The notes under the pieces are model-generated. The model was not told the DNA's origin and did no database searches. It worked only from the letters and a program-made list of their open reading frames with translations. A stretch of 64,000 bases of DNA from a virus: positions 1 through 64,000 of the IMG/VR virus record IMGVR_UViG_3300037246_001555; one strand, written 5' to 3'. Positions 42,155 to 51,621 of this stretch are shown piece by piece. Made by a program: the position numbers and the translations under genes. Every line of letters begins with the position of its first letter. The first letter of the stretch is position 1.

Positions 42155-43237
42155 ATGGCTGGTCTTGCCGGAGGCGCCCTGAGCGCAGTAGGCGGTATTG
42201 TCACTGGTGCAATGCAGGCCGCCGCCCAGAAGAAAATCGCGAAGCAACAGATCAAGTCTCAGGAGCGTATTCACGAGTCTGGGGCCGCGGAGCGTGAGAA
42301 GCTGAGTCAGATGACTCGCGCCGATCAGGATATCGCCCGCCAGAATCTTTTGGCCTCAGAGCAGGCCCGCCTCAATGTCATGTCTTCTCTCGGAACCCCC
42401 GGTACCTACGGTAGCGTGGGTTCTCGTTCTGGGCCGATCTCTTTGGGGGTCCTCAAGCCTATTGGGCTGGCAGGCCTGAACCGGAGCGGAGGAGACACTC
42501 TAACAGCTTCGGGCGAGCTAACGAAGACCGGTCGAGTAACAGCCGAGGACGTTCAGCTAGGGAAGAAGGCTAGATGGAAGGGGATGCGCGAGTGGAATGT
42601 GACGGGCGCCAATCTGGACCCCGACGCTATGGCTAGCGCTGTTGAGGGCACCGCGGGCTTCCGTACCGTATCCCGCATGGTTGCCGAAGCAGAGCAGCTC
42701 ATGAATCGTGAAGGCCCGCTTTGGGATCAACTGAACAATTCAGTTGTTGGTGGGATCTACGAGTCCAACGCCGCATTCCAGCGTCAGGCTATGGAGGAGG
42801 TGTCTCGTATGATGGCCCGAGGAGGCACCGCTCGCAGGGTCGGGCTTCAGATGGCCCAAGCGTTTCAGGTTCAGGAGCAGGTGAACCGGACCCGCACAGG
42901 CCAGCTATGGCAGGCGAAGATGGGTTTGGAGAAGTTCCGCACCGATTACAGTCAGCAGGTAACCTCCTACTCGCAGGCGTGGGTGAGTAATCAAGCTGGT
43001 ATCCGCGACTCCTTTACAAACGCACTCCAGAATCTCCAGCTATATTGGTCTAGTACGATGGCCCCCACTCTCGTGGGTGCGTCGGTGGGCGCACAGCAAT
43101 CCACTCAGCAGGGTGTTTTGAGCGCCGGTCGAGGACTAATGGATGCGGCTAATACACAGGGTCAGGCCATCAGTGGAGCTACTCAGGGAATGATTGGTGC
43201 GATTAAAACCATTGACTGGTCTGGCGACGGCGGTTAA
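42155..43237 (+). CDS. Internal virion (ejection) protein A
   Basis: A 360-aa protein behind AAGGAG. The N-terminal 27 residues are Gly/Ala-rich and hydrophobic (GLAGGALSAVGGIVTGAMQAAAQ), followed by a helix (KKIAKQQIKSQERIHESGAAEREKLSQ), as in T7 gp14-type proteins that enter the outer membrane on ejection. The rest is helical and Gln-rich. It is the first of three consecutive ejection genes, the typical podovirus order. Confidence 0.7.
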   Translation: MAGLAGGALSAVGGIVTGAMQAAAQKKIAKQQIKSQERIHESGAAEREKLSQMTRADQDIARQNLLASEQARLNVMSSLGTPGTYGSVGSRSGPISLGVLKPIGLAGLNRSGGDTLTASGELTKTGRVTAEDVQLGKKARWKGMREWNVTGANLDPDAMASAVEGTAGFRTVSRMVAEAEQLMNREGPLWDQLNNSVVGGIYESNAAFQRQAMEEVSRMMARGGTARRVGLQMAQAFQVQEQVNRTRTGQLWQAKMGLEKFRTDYSQQVTSYSQAWVSNQAGIRDSFTNALQNLQLYWSSTMAPTLVGASVGAQQSTQQGVLSAGRGLMDAANTQGQAISGATQGMIGAIKTIDWSGDGG

Positions 43238-43248
43238 GGAAGCATAGT

Positions 43249-45384
43249 ATGGCGAACGGATTTCAAGGAGCTGTTTCTTCCGGTACGCAACGTCGTATGG
43301 CGGGTGCTATGGAATCTGAAATGGGCTTTGGGGCGATGTGGTCCGCAGGAGCATCTCCGCAAGTCCAGCAAGCTCAGATGGCCTCCGCGCGGGATCGTGG
43401 AGCTATGGCCGCGCAGAATATTCGTAACCGCTACTTCAAGAAGGAGTGGGAGCAGATCCAAGAAATCGAAGTCCAGCAGCACTTGGATCGTCTTTCCGCC
43501 GCTGAAGATACGAGGCGTAATACACTACTGACAACCACCATGCCAGTAAAGCGTATGGTAAGTCCCGAAGAGCAGTCCTCTCGCGGCCTCGGCATTGCTG
43601 CGGAGCAGCACGCAGCCGGTCACGGTCAGGTCCAAAGTATACCCGGCGCACCCGGCAGAGACGGCAAGCCTACTCAGTCAACAATTGATCAGCCTCCGCC
43701 CCCGCCGCCCAATACGATGGGCGACCAGGAGATAGGTGCTGTGGAAGCCGAAGATATGCTAGCACTAATGGACCCTGTTAGTGGGACTCCCATTGCTGTT
43801 TCGTCCGACCGAGGTATCTCTCTCATTAAAAATGCGAACTCAGCCTATTGGGGTACGTACGGCGAAGTAATGCAGAACATGATGTCTATCGGCGTAAAGT
43901 ACGCGGGTAATCCCTATGCCGATAAGTTCATGTCGGAAGTTCTCGGACAGGTAGAGAAGCAGGCTAGCATGTCTGCCACCGGTCAGACCGACCCGCAAGC
44001 AGCTCAGGAATGGATGGAGGGCCGGCAGCAGTGGGAAGCTGAGCAGTCTATCCGTAATCAGAATGTAGACCGTGGACGGCTTGCTCTTGAGACCAATGAA
44101 GCCGATCTTCAGGTAGCCGTACGAGACGCTGACCGCCTGGCTGGGACCGACGCCGCTTTCCGTGACCTCGTTGGTGACAAGATCGTGGGCAAGTTTGAAA
44201 GCGGCGAGCAGCTCACTCGTAGCGAGTCGCTTGAAGCGTCTAGCGCCGTGGCTAAGCACCGCTCACTTCAGGAGAAGGCGATTCTACAGCGAGTCAACCA
44301 GAGGGTTTTCACTATCTCGACGGCCAATCTTCCGAATCCCTCCAACTGGCTTCCTGAGATGTCTACCGGCGATCCAACGTTCAAGCTGTATTACAATCAA
44401 GCATTTCAGGAAGCGGTGGCGAATAAGCTTCCCGAATTTAGAGATATGGACCCGGAATTTGCGGGTGAGAAGCTTCTCGCTTTGGGAGCTAATCCGACTG
44501 AGGTGCAGTTGTTCATGGCCGGCGGAGGAGCCGGGCCGACGGTTATTGAGGCTATTCAAACGGAGCTGTCTCAGACCGGAGAGGTTCAGAAAGCCTACGA
44601 TCAAGCGTTCTTGAGGCGGCTCCCGCAGTTGGAGAAGCAGCAGCCGGAACTCGCGGGCCTCATCGACCAGTCTATTGAGCAGACGATTCAAGAGATGAGG
44701 AATCTAGGCTACAATCCGAATGAAGAACTCCTTAGAACTGATCGGTACCGGACCTTCTTCGAATCGACCTATCAGCGCCGCGCCCCTGACTACCATGATC
44801 CGGACACTTTCTACCGTTTGGCCCGCACAAAGGACCGTCAGGTAGCCGAAGCAGATGACCGACGCCGTGAGGCTGAAGCGCGCGAAACGGCTCTGCTGGA
44901 GAAGCAGGCGGCCCTTCATAGTCTCGGCGTTTACCCGGAAGGCGGAACTACCAGGCCCACGGGACCGCTTGCAAAGCCGGCTCCTCCGGTAGAGGTACAA
45001 GCGCCCGCTCAGCCCGCCGCCACTGAGACGACCACTACAGGCGAGTCAAGTGAGTGGGATCGAGTATATGGTCCAGGTGCGACGCCCTCGGAACTCCTAG
45101 TTAAGGGCGCCCTCGGAGCAGTCCAGGGCGTAGCTAGATTCTCTCGCCGGGCGTTTGGTGATTACCAACCCTTACTGGTGCGTGAGCCCACTAGAGCCGT
45201 TAGCTACAACATACAAGGTCAGCCGCTAGACGAGGACGGCCAGCCGTTGGAATCGAGTAACCCCTACGTGAACCTGCCGAGGAATATCCTACAGCAGCTC
45301 ATCTCCACAACGCCCTCTGACTCTCAAGCATTTGAGTTGCTTGAGGAGGCCCTCGCCGCTTACTCGGCAGCCGCAACGGAGTAG
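43249..45384 (+). CDS. Internal virion (ejection) protein B
   Basis: A 711-aa, mainly helical protein with few hydrophobic stretches. It includes a proline linker (QPPPPPPN), a helical mid-region (QSIRNQNVDRGRLALETNEADLQVAVRDADRL) and a C-terminal Pro/Ala/Thr stretch (PAPPVEVQAPAQPAATETTT). Size, position and composition fit a T7 gp15-like ejection protein that forms a channel with the neighbours. No enzymatic motif is seen. Confidence 0.65.
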   Translation: MANGFQGAVSSGTQRRMAGAMESEMGFGAMWSAGASPQVQQAQMASARDRGAMAAQNIRNRYFKKEWEQIQEIEVQQHLDRLSAAEDTRRNTLLTTTMPVKRMVSPEEQSSRGLGIAAEQHAAGHGQVQSIPGAPGRDGKPTQSTIDQPPPPPPNTMGDQEIGAVEAEDMLALMDPVSGTPIAVSSDRGISLIKNANSAYWGTYGEVMQNMMSIGVKYAGNPYADKFMSEVLGQVEKQASMSATGQTDPQAAQEWMEGRQQWEAEQSIRNQNVDRGRLALETNEADLQVAVRDADRLAGTDAAFRDLVGDKIVGKFESGEQLTRSESLEASSAVAKHRSLQEKAILQRVNQRVFTISTANLPNPSNWLPEMSTGDPTFKLYYNQAFQEAVANKLPEFRDMDPEFAGEKLLALGANPTEVQLFMAGGGAGPTVIEAIQTELSQTGEVQKAYDQAFLRRLPQLEKQQPELAGLIDQSIEQTIQEMRNLGYNPNEELLRTDRYRTFFESTYQRRAPDYHDPDTFYRLARTKDRQVAEADDRRREAEARETALLEKQAALHSLGVYPEGGTTRPTGPLAKPAPPVEVQAPAQPAATETTTTGESSEWDRVYGPGATPSELLVKGALGAVQGVARFSRRAFGDYQPLLVREPTRAVSYNIQGQPLDEDGQPLESSNPYVNLPRNILQQLISTTPSDSQAFELLEEALAAYSAAATE

Positions 45385-45388
45385 ATAA

Positions 45389-48300
45389 ATGCCCGAATTC
45401 GGTCTCGGAATTTACGACCCGGAGAGGGAAGCTCGTGCGCGTGAGACTGTTTACGGTGACAAGCCCCCCCGCCTCACTCCGGCTCCCCCCACCGGACCGC
45501 TCGCTAAGGCCTCCAAGAAGGACCGCGAGCACGCCGAGATGTCTACCCTCGCCCGAGGAATGATCTCCAAGCACGACGCCGCGACCCGAGAGCGCGAACT
45601 CATTCGTGATTCTAGCTATATGGCTACTGTCGGTCTGGGCACCGTCAACCCGAATGCGAATTACGAGTTCGAGCAGTCCCGCGATTCCGAGGCCGAATAC
45701 CGCCGACAAGACTTCCGTCAGAACGACCCGCATGCCGCTTTCCTCCAGCCCGACAACTCGCTCATAGATCCTAATGAGGAGCCGGGAGATTCTGGGAACG
45801 CCTTCCGTAGTACCTTGAATTTCATCTTCAGTGATGAGATGGGCATGCTAGGTATGAAGTGGGACGATGAGGCCTTCTCGTGGAACAAGGATAACTTCAT
45901 CAATCAGATCACTGAGCACCCCTACTCGACAGCATTCACTCTAGCTAGCTATATCGTACCCGTCGGCCTCGCATGGCAGAAGGGGTCACGAATTGCTCAG
46001 CGCGGGGCTAAACTTGCCGCGGCTACTGGTGCTGATGCCGCTGCTGTCACGGGTAGTGGGATTCTTGGCTCTAAGGTGGGCTGGCGCTTCGATGATCATG
46101 CCAAGCTTGTTCAGACACTTGCGAAGCCCGAAGCAAATGACGGCCGCCGATTCTTCAGTGATAGCACTGCTGACGCGCTAAAGAAGGCTACCTCGCCTGA
46201 CGAGATCAAGGACATCGTATCTCCTACTGAGCTGAACAAGATGCTGATCAACGACTGGCATCAGGAACGGTACTTCGAACTGCGTCAACTTGCTAAGCAG
46301 GGCAAGCTGGAGACCATCCAGCAGAAGGCTGCTTGGACGATGTGGCGTCGCTTCGGTAACAAGTACTTTGAGAAGCTTCAGGACATCGACAAGGTCATGA
46401 TTCAGAGCATGGACGACTTCTTTGTGAAATCTCAGATCGGGAGATTCCTTGCTCAGGCGCCGGGCCGACTCGGAGAAGAGAGCAACCAGGCTATCTTTAA
46501 GTATTGGCAAGCCGGTACGGGCAATCGCAATACGGCTGAATTGGCAAAGAAGGTCGGTGCTGAGAATGCTGACTGGGCTGAGCGGATCGTAGGTAAGTGG
46601 GAGAATCTATTCGTTGAGCAATATGATGAGGGGTTCATCGACTACGCTACTGTGTCTATGTTCACAGATCCGGATAAGGTACCTGCGGGTTTCCATCTTC
46701 CTGCCATCCTAAAGGGTACGCCGGGGTTTGAGGAGCTAGGAGGTAAGTTTCTGACCGTGGAGGCTGGCTCTCAGTACGGCTCGCTCGTTGAGCGGAGAGG
46801 TCTGGACATAGGGAAGGCTCTGACCGGCCCCACCACTAAGCATCGCGGTAAGTTCACCACAAGCCAAGCAGTACTCGATAACTTGGATGAGTTGGAGACG
46901 AATCCTGCTAAGCTTACTATCGGGGGCTTCATTAAGGACAACATACTCTTTCAGATACACAGGAACTTCCGCGATATCATCGTGGATGCCACCGAAGGTA
47001 GTACTAGGTGGAGCCAAATGATAGCGTCGCGTGAGGCGTATGAGTCTATGCCTAAGTACGCTAAGCAGAATTGGATTAGTTTCGAAGATCTTGACAGCGT
47101 GGTACCCGGACTCTCTGAACGCATGGAGCGTATGGTTCAATCCAAAGTCACTAAGGAGGGCCTCGACTCGGCCAAATATACTTCTATGCCTGTCATTGAT
47201 CGGGAGGTTGTGAAGAAGTTTTTCGGGCGCGAGGGCTCCGCCAGACAGGTTGGAGGCACTTTCGGGAAGTTCTTTGAGCTGTTGACTGCTGTCCATAAGA
47301 CGTCACGCACGGCGCTTAATGCTCCCACACATATGTCTAACATCACCGGTAATATGATGTTCCTGGCAATGGCGGGGATGAATCCATTCGGCAAGCAGGC
47401 GCTGAATGACGGTCGTATGTTTGCTAAGGCCTTCCATAGTCTTGCTAAGTCCGCAGGCAGTCGAGGCGAAGATACTATCGACTCTTTGATGACCAAGGAT
47501 AACCTTGCGAAGCTCTTTGGTGATGACCGATATGCGACTGACAAGCTGGGTAACAAGGTCGATTTTGCTGAGCTGTTCTCTGACTCTATCATGAAGGATT
47601 TGACCGAAGCTCAAGCATTTGATGAGGTGGAAGGTCTGAAGAATGTTGATCGACTCCTCGCCCAGCTCGAAAGGCTGGAGACTGACGGTTGGGGCGACAA
47701 AGCTTTGGAAGCCACAGCTCGCGCCATTGCAGGCGTGGGTGAGGTTCCCGGAATCAAACAGACTTTGCATGCGGCGTCCTCGGCGTATTTGGCTGAGGAC
47801 ATGATTCCGAAGATGATGTATGCTGCGAATCTTGCTAGGAAGGGCTGGGGCAAGGACGCGATTATACGTGAAGTGGGCCGCCGCCTTCCTCAATACCGCA
47901 CTGTAGGCTCCATGCAGCAGGCTGCACGCCGTGTTGTACTGCCTTGGATTACGTTCCCGGCTGAGGCCACTCGAATCATGAAGAACAACATGATGGACCG
48001 GCCCGTTCAGATGATGGCGTGGATGCAGGCCCCACAGATCGCGCAGAGTATAGTTAGCGGGTCAGGCCAGGGCCCGGACTTCAGTGAGTACGAGGATGCG
48101 ATTAACGCTGCCCCTCCCTGGGCTGTACGGTACCAAACAGTCATGGTGGACGGTAACGACGCCCCGGAGCTGTTGGGGGCTGTAGGAGGTGCTGGAGTCG
48201 CCGGTACGGTGGGTGCTGCGGTTGGCGGAGCCAGGGGTGCGGCTATTGGAGCTGTCGCTGGCGGTGTCGCAGGCGCAGCCCTCGGGGCGACGTTCGGCCA

Positions 48301-49396
48301 GGAACAGGCGGAGATTAAGGACTTCAACCGGGCTTGGGTAATGGATTTCCTACCCCAATCGGCCCTGTTCCCTTCTAGCCTTCACCCCTCTCAGTGGGAG
48401 AAGGTGATCCCTTCTGGTATGGGCGGAGCCCCAGTACTCGGTCGTGAGTCGGCTATGACTGCTAAGGACTTGTTTCCTGTGGAGCCCTTTGCCGTGTTCA
48501 CTCCGCTATTGGAGCTGTACGCGGGCCGCGGGTCTTTTGGGCGTGAAATCAATGACGCTAAGAGCGGGATAGACTACGCTGGTAAGATGGCGTTGGGCTT
48601 GCTGGGTCACCTTTCGCCGCCGATCATGCAGAAGTACGGTATGAAGTTGGACGACTCTAACGGGAACCCTATAGAGATGGCGGAGATATTTGAAAGCAAC
48701 GGCGGGCAGTCCACGCTGCCTAGGGCTATTACTGCTACCTTTGGCGGTCTTGCTCTGGGGGGCCTGTCCTTCTTGGGGGCTAAGAGCGGTCTAGGCGTAG
48801 CGGCGAAAACGGCCGCGGGATCGGCAGCCCTTGCTGGCGCTATTGGTGCCGGAGCAGGCCACTCTATCAACATGAGTCGTCTCATGGAGGATCTAGGGCT
48901 CAACCCAAATCCCAGAACCGGCCAGATGGGGGATATGACTCTTGACTTTGTGGCTAACAGCTTCTTTGGGCTGAACAAGTCATGGAGGTCAGACCCCCTT
49001 CAAGCCGAGTACCAGCAAACGCTGAGGAACAAGCAGACGGCTGAGCTGCGGGCGTCTTCCGTGAAGCAGTTCCGAGATGCGATCACCAACGGACGAGCTA
49101 GCTCAGCAGCCGCCATCTTGGCTGAGATCAAGAAGACTTATATCTACCAGTATGGCGATACTAAGATAGCTGATGTTGAGTTCATTGAATGGTCTCAGAG
49201 GATGATGAGGGACATCGGCAGCCTGCCCATCTATGGTGGGGTCTCTGAGAAGGAGCTGGTTATGCGAATCAACGCCCTCAGAGCGGCCAACGCAGAGAAG
49301 TACAAGATGCAGCGCGCTCGATTGGCAGAGAACCGCGCGGAGTTTCTACGACGTCAGCTCAAGAAGGCAAACGGACTGAAAGTGATGGTGGAGTAA
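45389..49396 (+). CDS. Internal virion (ejection) protein C, very large
   Basis: A 1335-aa protein, the largest gene here. It is mostly helical. Near residue 920-970 it carries a Gly/Ala/Val membrane-like stretch (GAVGGAGVAGTVGAAVGGARGAAIGAVAG), and a second one lies near 1110-1155 (FGGLALGGLSFLGAKSG onward). It has no recognisable lytic transglycosylase motif, unlike T7 gp16; the wall-cutting role may be taken by the M15 protein at 11955. It should be ejected into the envelope before DNA. It ends the plus-strand virion block apart from a small membrane protein. Confidence 0.7.
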   Translation: MPEFGLGIYDPEREARARETVYGDKPPRLTPAPPTGPLAKASKKDREHAEMSTLARGMISKHDAATRERELIRDSSYMATVGLGTVNPNANYEFEQSRDSEAEYRRQDFRQNDPHAAFLQPDNSLIDPNEEPGDSGNAFRSTLNFIFSDEMGMLGMKWDDEAFSWNKDNFINQITEHPYSTAFTLASYIVPVGLAWQKGSRIAQRGAKLAAATGADAAAVTGSGILGSKVGWRFDDHAKLVQTLAKPEANDGRRFFSDSTADALKKATSPDEIKDIVSPTELNKMLINDWHQERYFELRQLAKQGKLETIQQKAAWTMWRRFGNKYFEKLQDIDKVMIQSMDDFFVKSQIGRFLAQAPGRLGEESNQAIFKYWQAGTGNRNTAELAKKVGAENADWAERIVGKWENLFVEQYDEGFIDYATVSMFTDPDKVPAGFHLPAILKGTPGFEELGGKFLTVEAGSQYGSLVERRGLDIGKALTGPTTKHRGKFTTSQAVLDNLDELETNPAKLTIGGFIKDNILFQIHRNFRDIIVDATEGSTRWSQMIASREAYESMPKYAKQNWISFEDLDSVVPGLSERMERMVQSKVTKEGLDSAKYTSMPVIDREVVKKFFGREGSARQVGGTFGKFFELLTAVHKTSRTALNAPTHMSNITGNMMFLAMAGMNPFGKQALNDGRMFAKAFHSLAKSAGSRGEDTIDSLMTKDNLAKLFGDDRYATDKLGNKVDFAELFSDSIMKDLTEAQAFDEVEGLKNVDRLLAQLERLETDGWGDKALEATARAIAGVGEVPGIKQTLHAASSAYLAEDMIPKMMYAANLARKGWGKDAIIREVGRRLPQYRTVGSMQQAARRVVLPWITFPAEATRIMKNNMMDRPVQMMAWMQAPQIAQSIVSGSGQGPDFSEYEDAINAAPPWAVRYQTVMVDGNDAPELLGAVGGAGVAGTVGAAVGGARGAAIGAVAGGVAGAALGATFGQEQAEIKDFNRAWVMDFLPQSALFPSSLHPSQWEKVIPSGMGGAPVLGRESAMTAKDLFPVEPFAVFTPLLELYAGRGSFGREINDAKSGIDYAGKMALGLLGHLSPPIMQKYGMKLDDSNGNPIEMAEIFESNGGQSTLPRAITATFGGLALGGLSFLGAKSGLGVAAKTAAGSAALAGAIGAGAGHSINMSRLMEDLGLNPNPRTGQMGDMTLDFVANSFFGLNKSWRSDPLQAEYQQTLRNKQTAELRASSVKQFRDAITNGRASSAAAILAEIKKTYIYQYGDTKIADVEFIEWSQRMMRDIGSLPIYGGVSEKELVMRINALRAANAEKYKMQRARLAENRAEFLRRQLKKANGLKVMVE

Positions 49397-49656
49397 TGCG
49401 TCGGGGTTGGCTGATAGCCGCCCTATTGCTGCTCTTGGTGACGATAGGTGCAGAACATGCACATCATAGAAGTGGACATCAGTACGACAGGTGGCGTGAA
49501 TATCGGGGTATAATCGACTGCGTTGACCTCGACTGGGTTATCTTTGTCTTCGAGGAGCGTGTGAACGGCGACGAGTACGACAGTCTAACTATACAAATAC
49601 ACCAGAAGCTCGATAAACTTCGGGAGCTTAGGCGCGGTCTTTGTCGGGACGTCTAA
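49396..49656 (+). CDS. Small membrane-anchored protein (candidate spanin-like)
   Basis: An 86-aa protein overlapping the previous stop by one base. Residues 1-20 (MRRGWLIAALLLLLVTIGAE) form a signal-anchor, followed by a His-rich stretch and a helical C-terminus (DSLTIQIHQKLDKLRELRRG) with two cysteines. One N-terminal TM followed by a periplasmic helix is also the layout of inner-membrane spanins, but the coiled coil is short. The stop overlaps the convergent gene by 4 bp (CTAA). Confidence 0.5.
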   Translation: MRRGWLIAALLLLLVTIGAEHAHHRSGHQYDRWREYRGIIDCVDLDWVIFVFEERVNGDEYDSLTIQIHQKLDKLRELRRGLCRDV

Positions 49657-50390
49657 CCCCAGAGCGCCTCTAGTGCCGGGCACACAGGGAAGTCTTCAAT
49701 CCGCTCGCGCAATGCGGGCAACTCCTTCAACAAATCCAGATCAATCAGTTCGCCGGGGTGGTAGGAGCGCTTAGCCTTCCTGCTGATGCGCCGAGTTGCG
49801 TCCTCCTCCTTGGGGGAGCGTAGGGCGTTGTGCATGTGCCAGCAGGTGATATCAGGGAACCATAGCTCCGACTTCTCGTTCTGTTTGTAACCGGACCGCT
49901 CGCCCGGATGAGTGCCCGACCAGAAGGCATCTCGGGTATACAGGCGGTGGTGGCTGCGACGCCGGTCGTATTGCTTCGTTAGAGCCTCGTTCACCTCCAC
50001 CCGCTTGAATACTCCAAACTTGTACGTCTCCTCCACCATCATGTAGTGATGTTGAAGATCATCGGCGGCACCACTTATCTTGCCTAGATCCTCGGGAGTA
50101 TAAAGCTCATCACCGTCGAGAATGAAGTAGATGTCCCTGCGGCCTTCGGCGATCATGCTGTTCCGGAACGCCCCCTGGACCTCCGGCTCCACGTGAGGCA
50201 TCTTCCGAACGAACAAGTCGGCCTTCCCGTCCATGCGAGCTGTAAACCAGTCGATGATGTCGCGAGTGTTATCTGTGCTTCCAACGTCGTAGATAACGTA
50301 GGAGTCGAAGAAGCCCTCAGTCTGCTTTAGAACATAGGGCAGAAAATACTCCTCGTTTTTCACGAGTACCATTACGCTAGGGTTGCTCAT
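49653..50390 (-). CDS. Family 2 glycosyltransferase
   Basis: A 245-aa GT-A protein. VMVLVKNEEYFLPYVLKQTEGFFDSYVIYDVGSTDNTRDI is the classic GT2 N-terminus (KNE, then STDNT), and YFILDGDELY supplies the DxD-type site (DGDE). Later HHRLYTRDAFWSGTHPGER and WHMHNA resemble the C-terminal part of waaE/kdtX-type transferases. The start overlaps the previous stop (ATGA). It is the last gene of the right-hand minus block. Confidence 0.8.
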   Translation of the reverse strand: MSNPSVMVLVKNEEYFLPYVLKQTEGFFDSYVIYDVGSTDNTRDIIDWFTARMDGKADLFVRKMPHVEPEVQGAFRNSMIAEGRRDIYFILDGDELYTPEDLGKISGAADDLQHHYMMVEETYKFGVFKRVEVNEALTKQYDRRRSHHRLYTRDAFWSGTHPGERSGYKQNEKSELWFPDITCWHMHNALRSPKEEDATRRISRKAKRSYHPGELIDLDLLKELPALRERIEDFPVCPALEALWG

Positions 50391-50728
50391 AGATGTCTCA
50401 CGTCAACGGGGATGCCGTCATCTGCGAAGTCACAGACGATATCTATATCGTTTTTAACGGAGGGTGAATTAGACCATAGGATGAGTGCGCGGTCGATCTT
50501 AGACCCTTCGACATGAAACTTGACACTAAGATCGACAACCTCCCAACCCAGCTCCCGGGCGATAGTGACCGCTGCGGCTTCAACTCCTTGGTGTCCGCTG
50601 TGGAGTAGGGTGTGAGAGGGAGGATTCGCTGCGGTTCCTATCATTCTATACCCTCGGATCAGGTGTTGCAGTTTATCGAACTCTTTCCCGGTCACCCAGT
50701 CGGGCGGGCCTGTTACGTAAAGTCTCAT
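50387..50728 (-). CDS. SLOG/YspA-like (DUF2493-type) protein
   Basis: A 113-aa Rossmann-like protein. MRLYVTGPPDWVTGKEFDKLQHLI, HTLLHSGHQGVEAAAVTIARELGWEV and RALILWSNSP follow the SLOG pattern (a GxR/P loop, hHSGxxGVE, and a final strand-turn). Such domains bind nucleotide-derived ligands and occur widely in phages. The usual GxxGxD step is changed to GHQGVE. It overlaps both neighbours by 4 nt and is sandwiched between two glycosyltransferases, so a link to nucleotide sugars is possible but unproven. Confidence 0.6.
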   Translation of the reverse strand: MRLYVTGPPDWVTGKEFDKLQHLIRGYRMIGTAANPPSHTLLHSGHQGVEAAAVTIARELGWEVVDLSVKFHVEGSKIDRALILWSNSPSVKNDIDIVCDFADDGIPVDVRHL

Positions 50729-51621
50729 GATTGTACGACCTCCAAGATTTGATCAACTCGATTTTCCACTAGGTGGTGTTGCTTTACCTCAAGGTAAGCG
50801 CTCGCCGCAATCACGTTAGCTGCGTTGGGATTATCCATTACCCACCGCATTGCCACTTCAAGTCCCGCGTGGGAATACGCATGATAAGGGATGAAATGCA
50901 CTCCCGGCCGGAATAGCTTTTCCGTGCCGGAGCGGGCATCTATGTCATTTATCAGCGGCTTCATCATGAGCATTGACTCCACTACCCTGAGATTGGGGCC
51001 ATCGTGCTTCTGACAGTGATTAAAGAGGTGCCGGCACTGAGCCATAGCTTCTGCTGTCTGCGGCCAACGATGTTTGATCCCGGGACCCACTTGTCGTGCT
51101 TCGACCGTCCAACCGTTGTTTTTGGCTATCTCAACCATTGGATTTGCCCTTGAGAGCCCGCCTTTTGAGCCGAAAAAACCGAAGTCGAACGCCTCTTTTT
51201 CGCATGTTTCCGCGTATTGCTTCCCATCGAACCATTTCAGGTCCGTGAAGTTGGGACACCAATGAGCACTGGAATGTCCCGCGAACAAGTCCCTCTTGTC
51301 CCAGACCGCGTAGAATACATGGTCGTAGTTCTTGCCTACTCGATGGTGTACCGTAGGCCAGCCATGCGAGTCGATGAACATCACGGCGCTGGGAACAGGC
51401 AGCTTCCCCTCCTGAGCTTGCCACAGCAGCTCCCCCTTCTCGTTACGGCCACAGTCGATGTCGAGCACTAAGTCAACTCCGTCGTAGTTGGCTTCAATAC
51501 TCTTGGGGGCGTCCACCACCTCATGGCCCTTCTCGCGGAGGACTCGCACAATAGACCCCGAGTAGGTGTCCACCCGTTTGTTTGATCTAGTTATCCAGTT
51601 CCGCGTGACCATGATGTTCAT
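50725..51621 (-). CDS. GT-B type glycosyltransferase (CgeB/GT4-like)
   Basis: A 298-aa protein. The C-terminal half shows the GT-B donor site: AQCRHLFNHCQKHDGPNLRVVESMLMMKPLINDIDARSGTEKLFRPGVHFIPY followed by AMRWVMDNPNAANVIAASAYLEVKQHHLVENRV. This is the GT4/CgeB arrangement with E (VVES) and a final stabilising helix. The N-terminal half is the acceptor domain (VDLVLDIDCGRN). The start overlaps the coiled-coil gene stop (ATGA). Confidence 0.75.
   Translation of the reverse strand: MNIMVTRNWITRSNKRVDTYSGSIVRVLREKGHEVVDAPKSIEANYDGVDLVLDIDCGRNEKGELLWQAQEGKLPVPSAVMFIDSHGWPTVHHRVGKNYDHVFYAVWDKRDLFAGHSSAHWCPNFTDLKWFDGKQYAETCEKEAFDFGFFGSKGGLSRANPMVEIAKNNGWTVEARQVGPGIKHRWPQTAEAMAQCRHLFNHCQKHDGPNLRVVESMLMMKPLINDIDARSGTEKLFRPGVHFIPYHAYSHAGLEVAMRWVMDNPNAANVIAASAYLEVKQHHLVENRVDQILEVVQS

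Noticed and set aside
47303-47893. Open frame of 196 codons on the minus strand opposite the 1335-aa ejection gene
   Set aside because: Antisense shadow with no domain, ribosome-binding site or promoter; the plus-strand gene is continuous through it.
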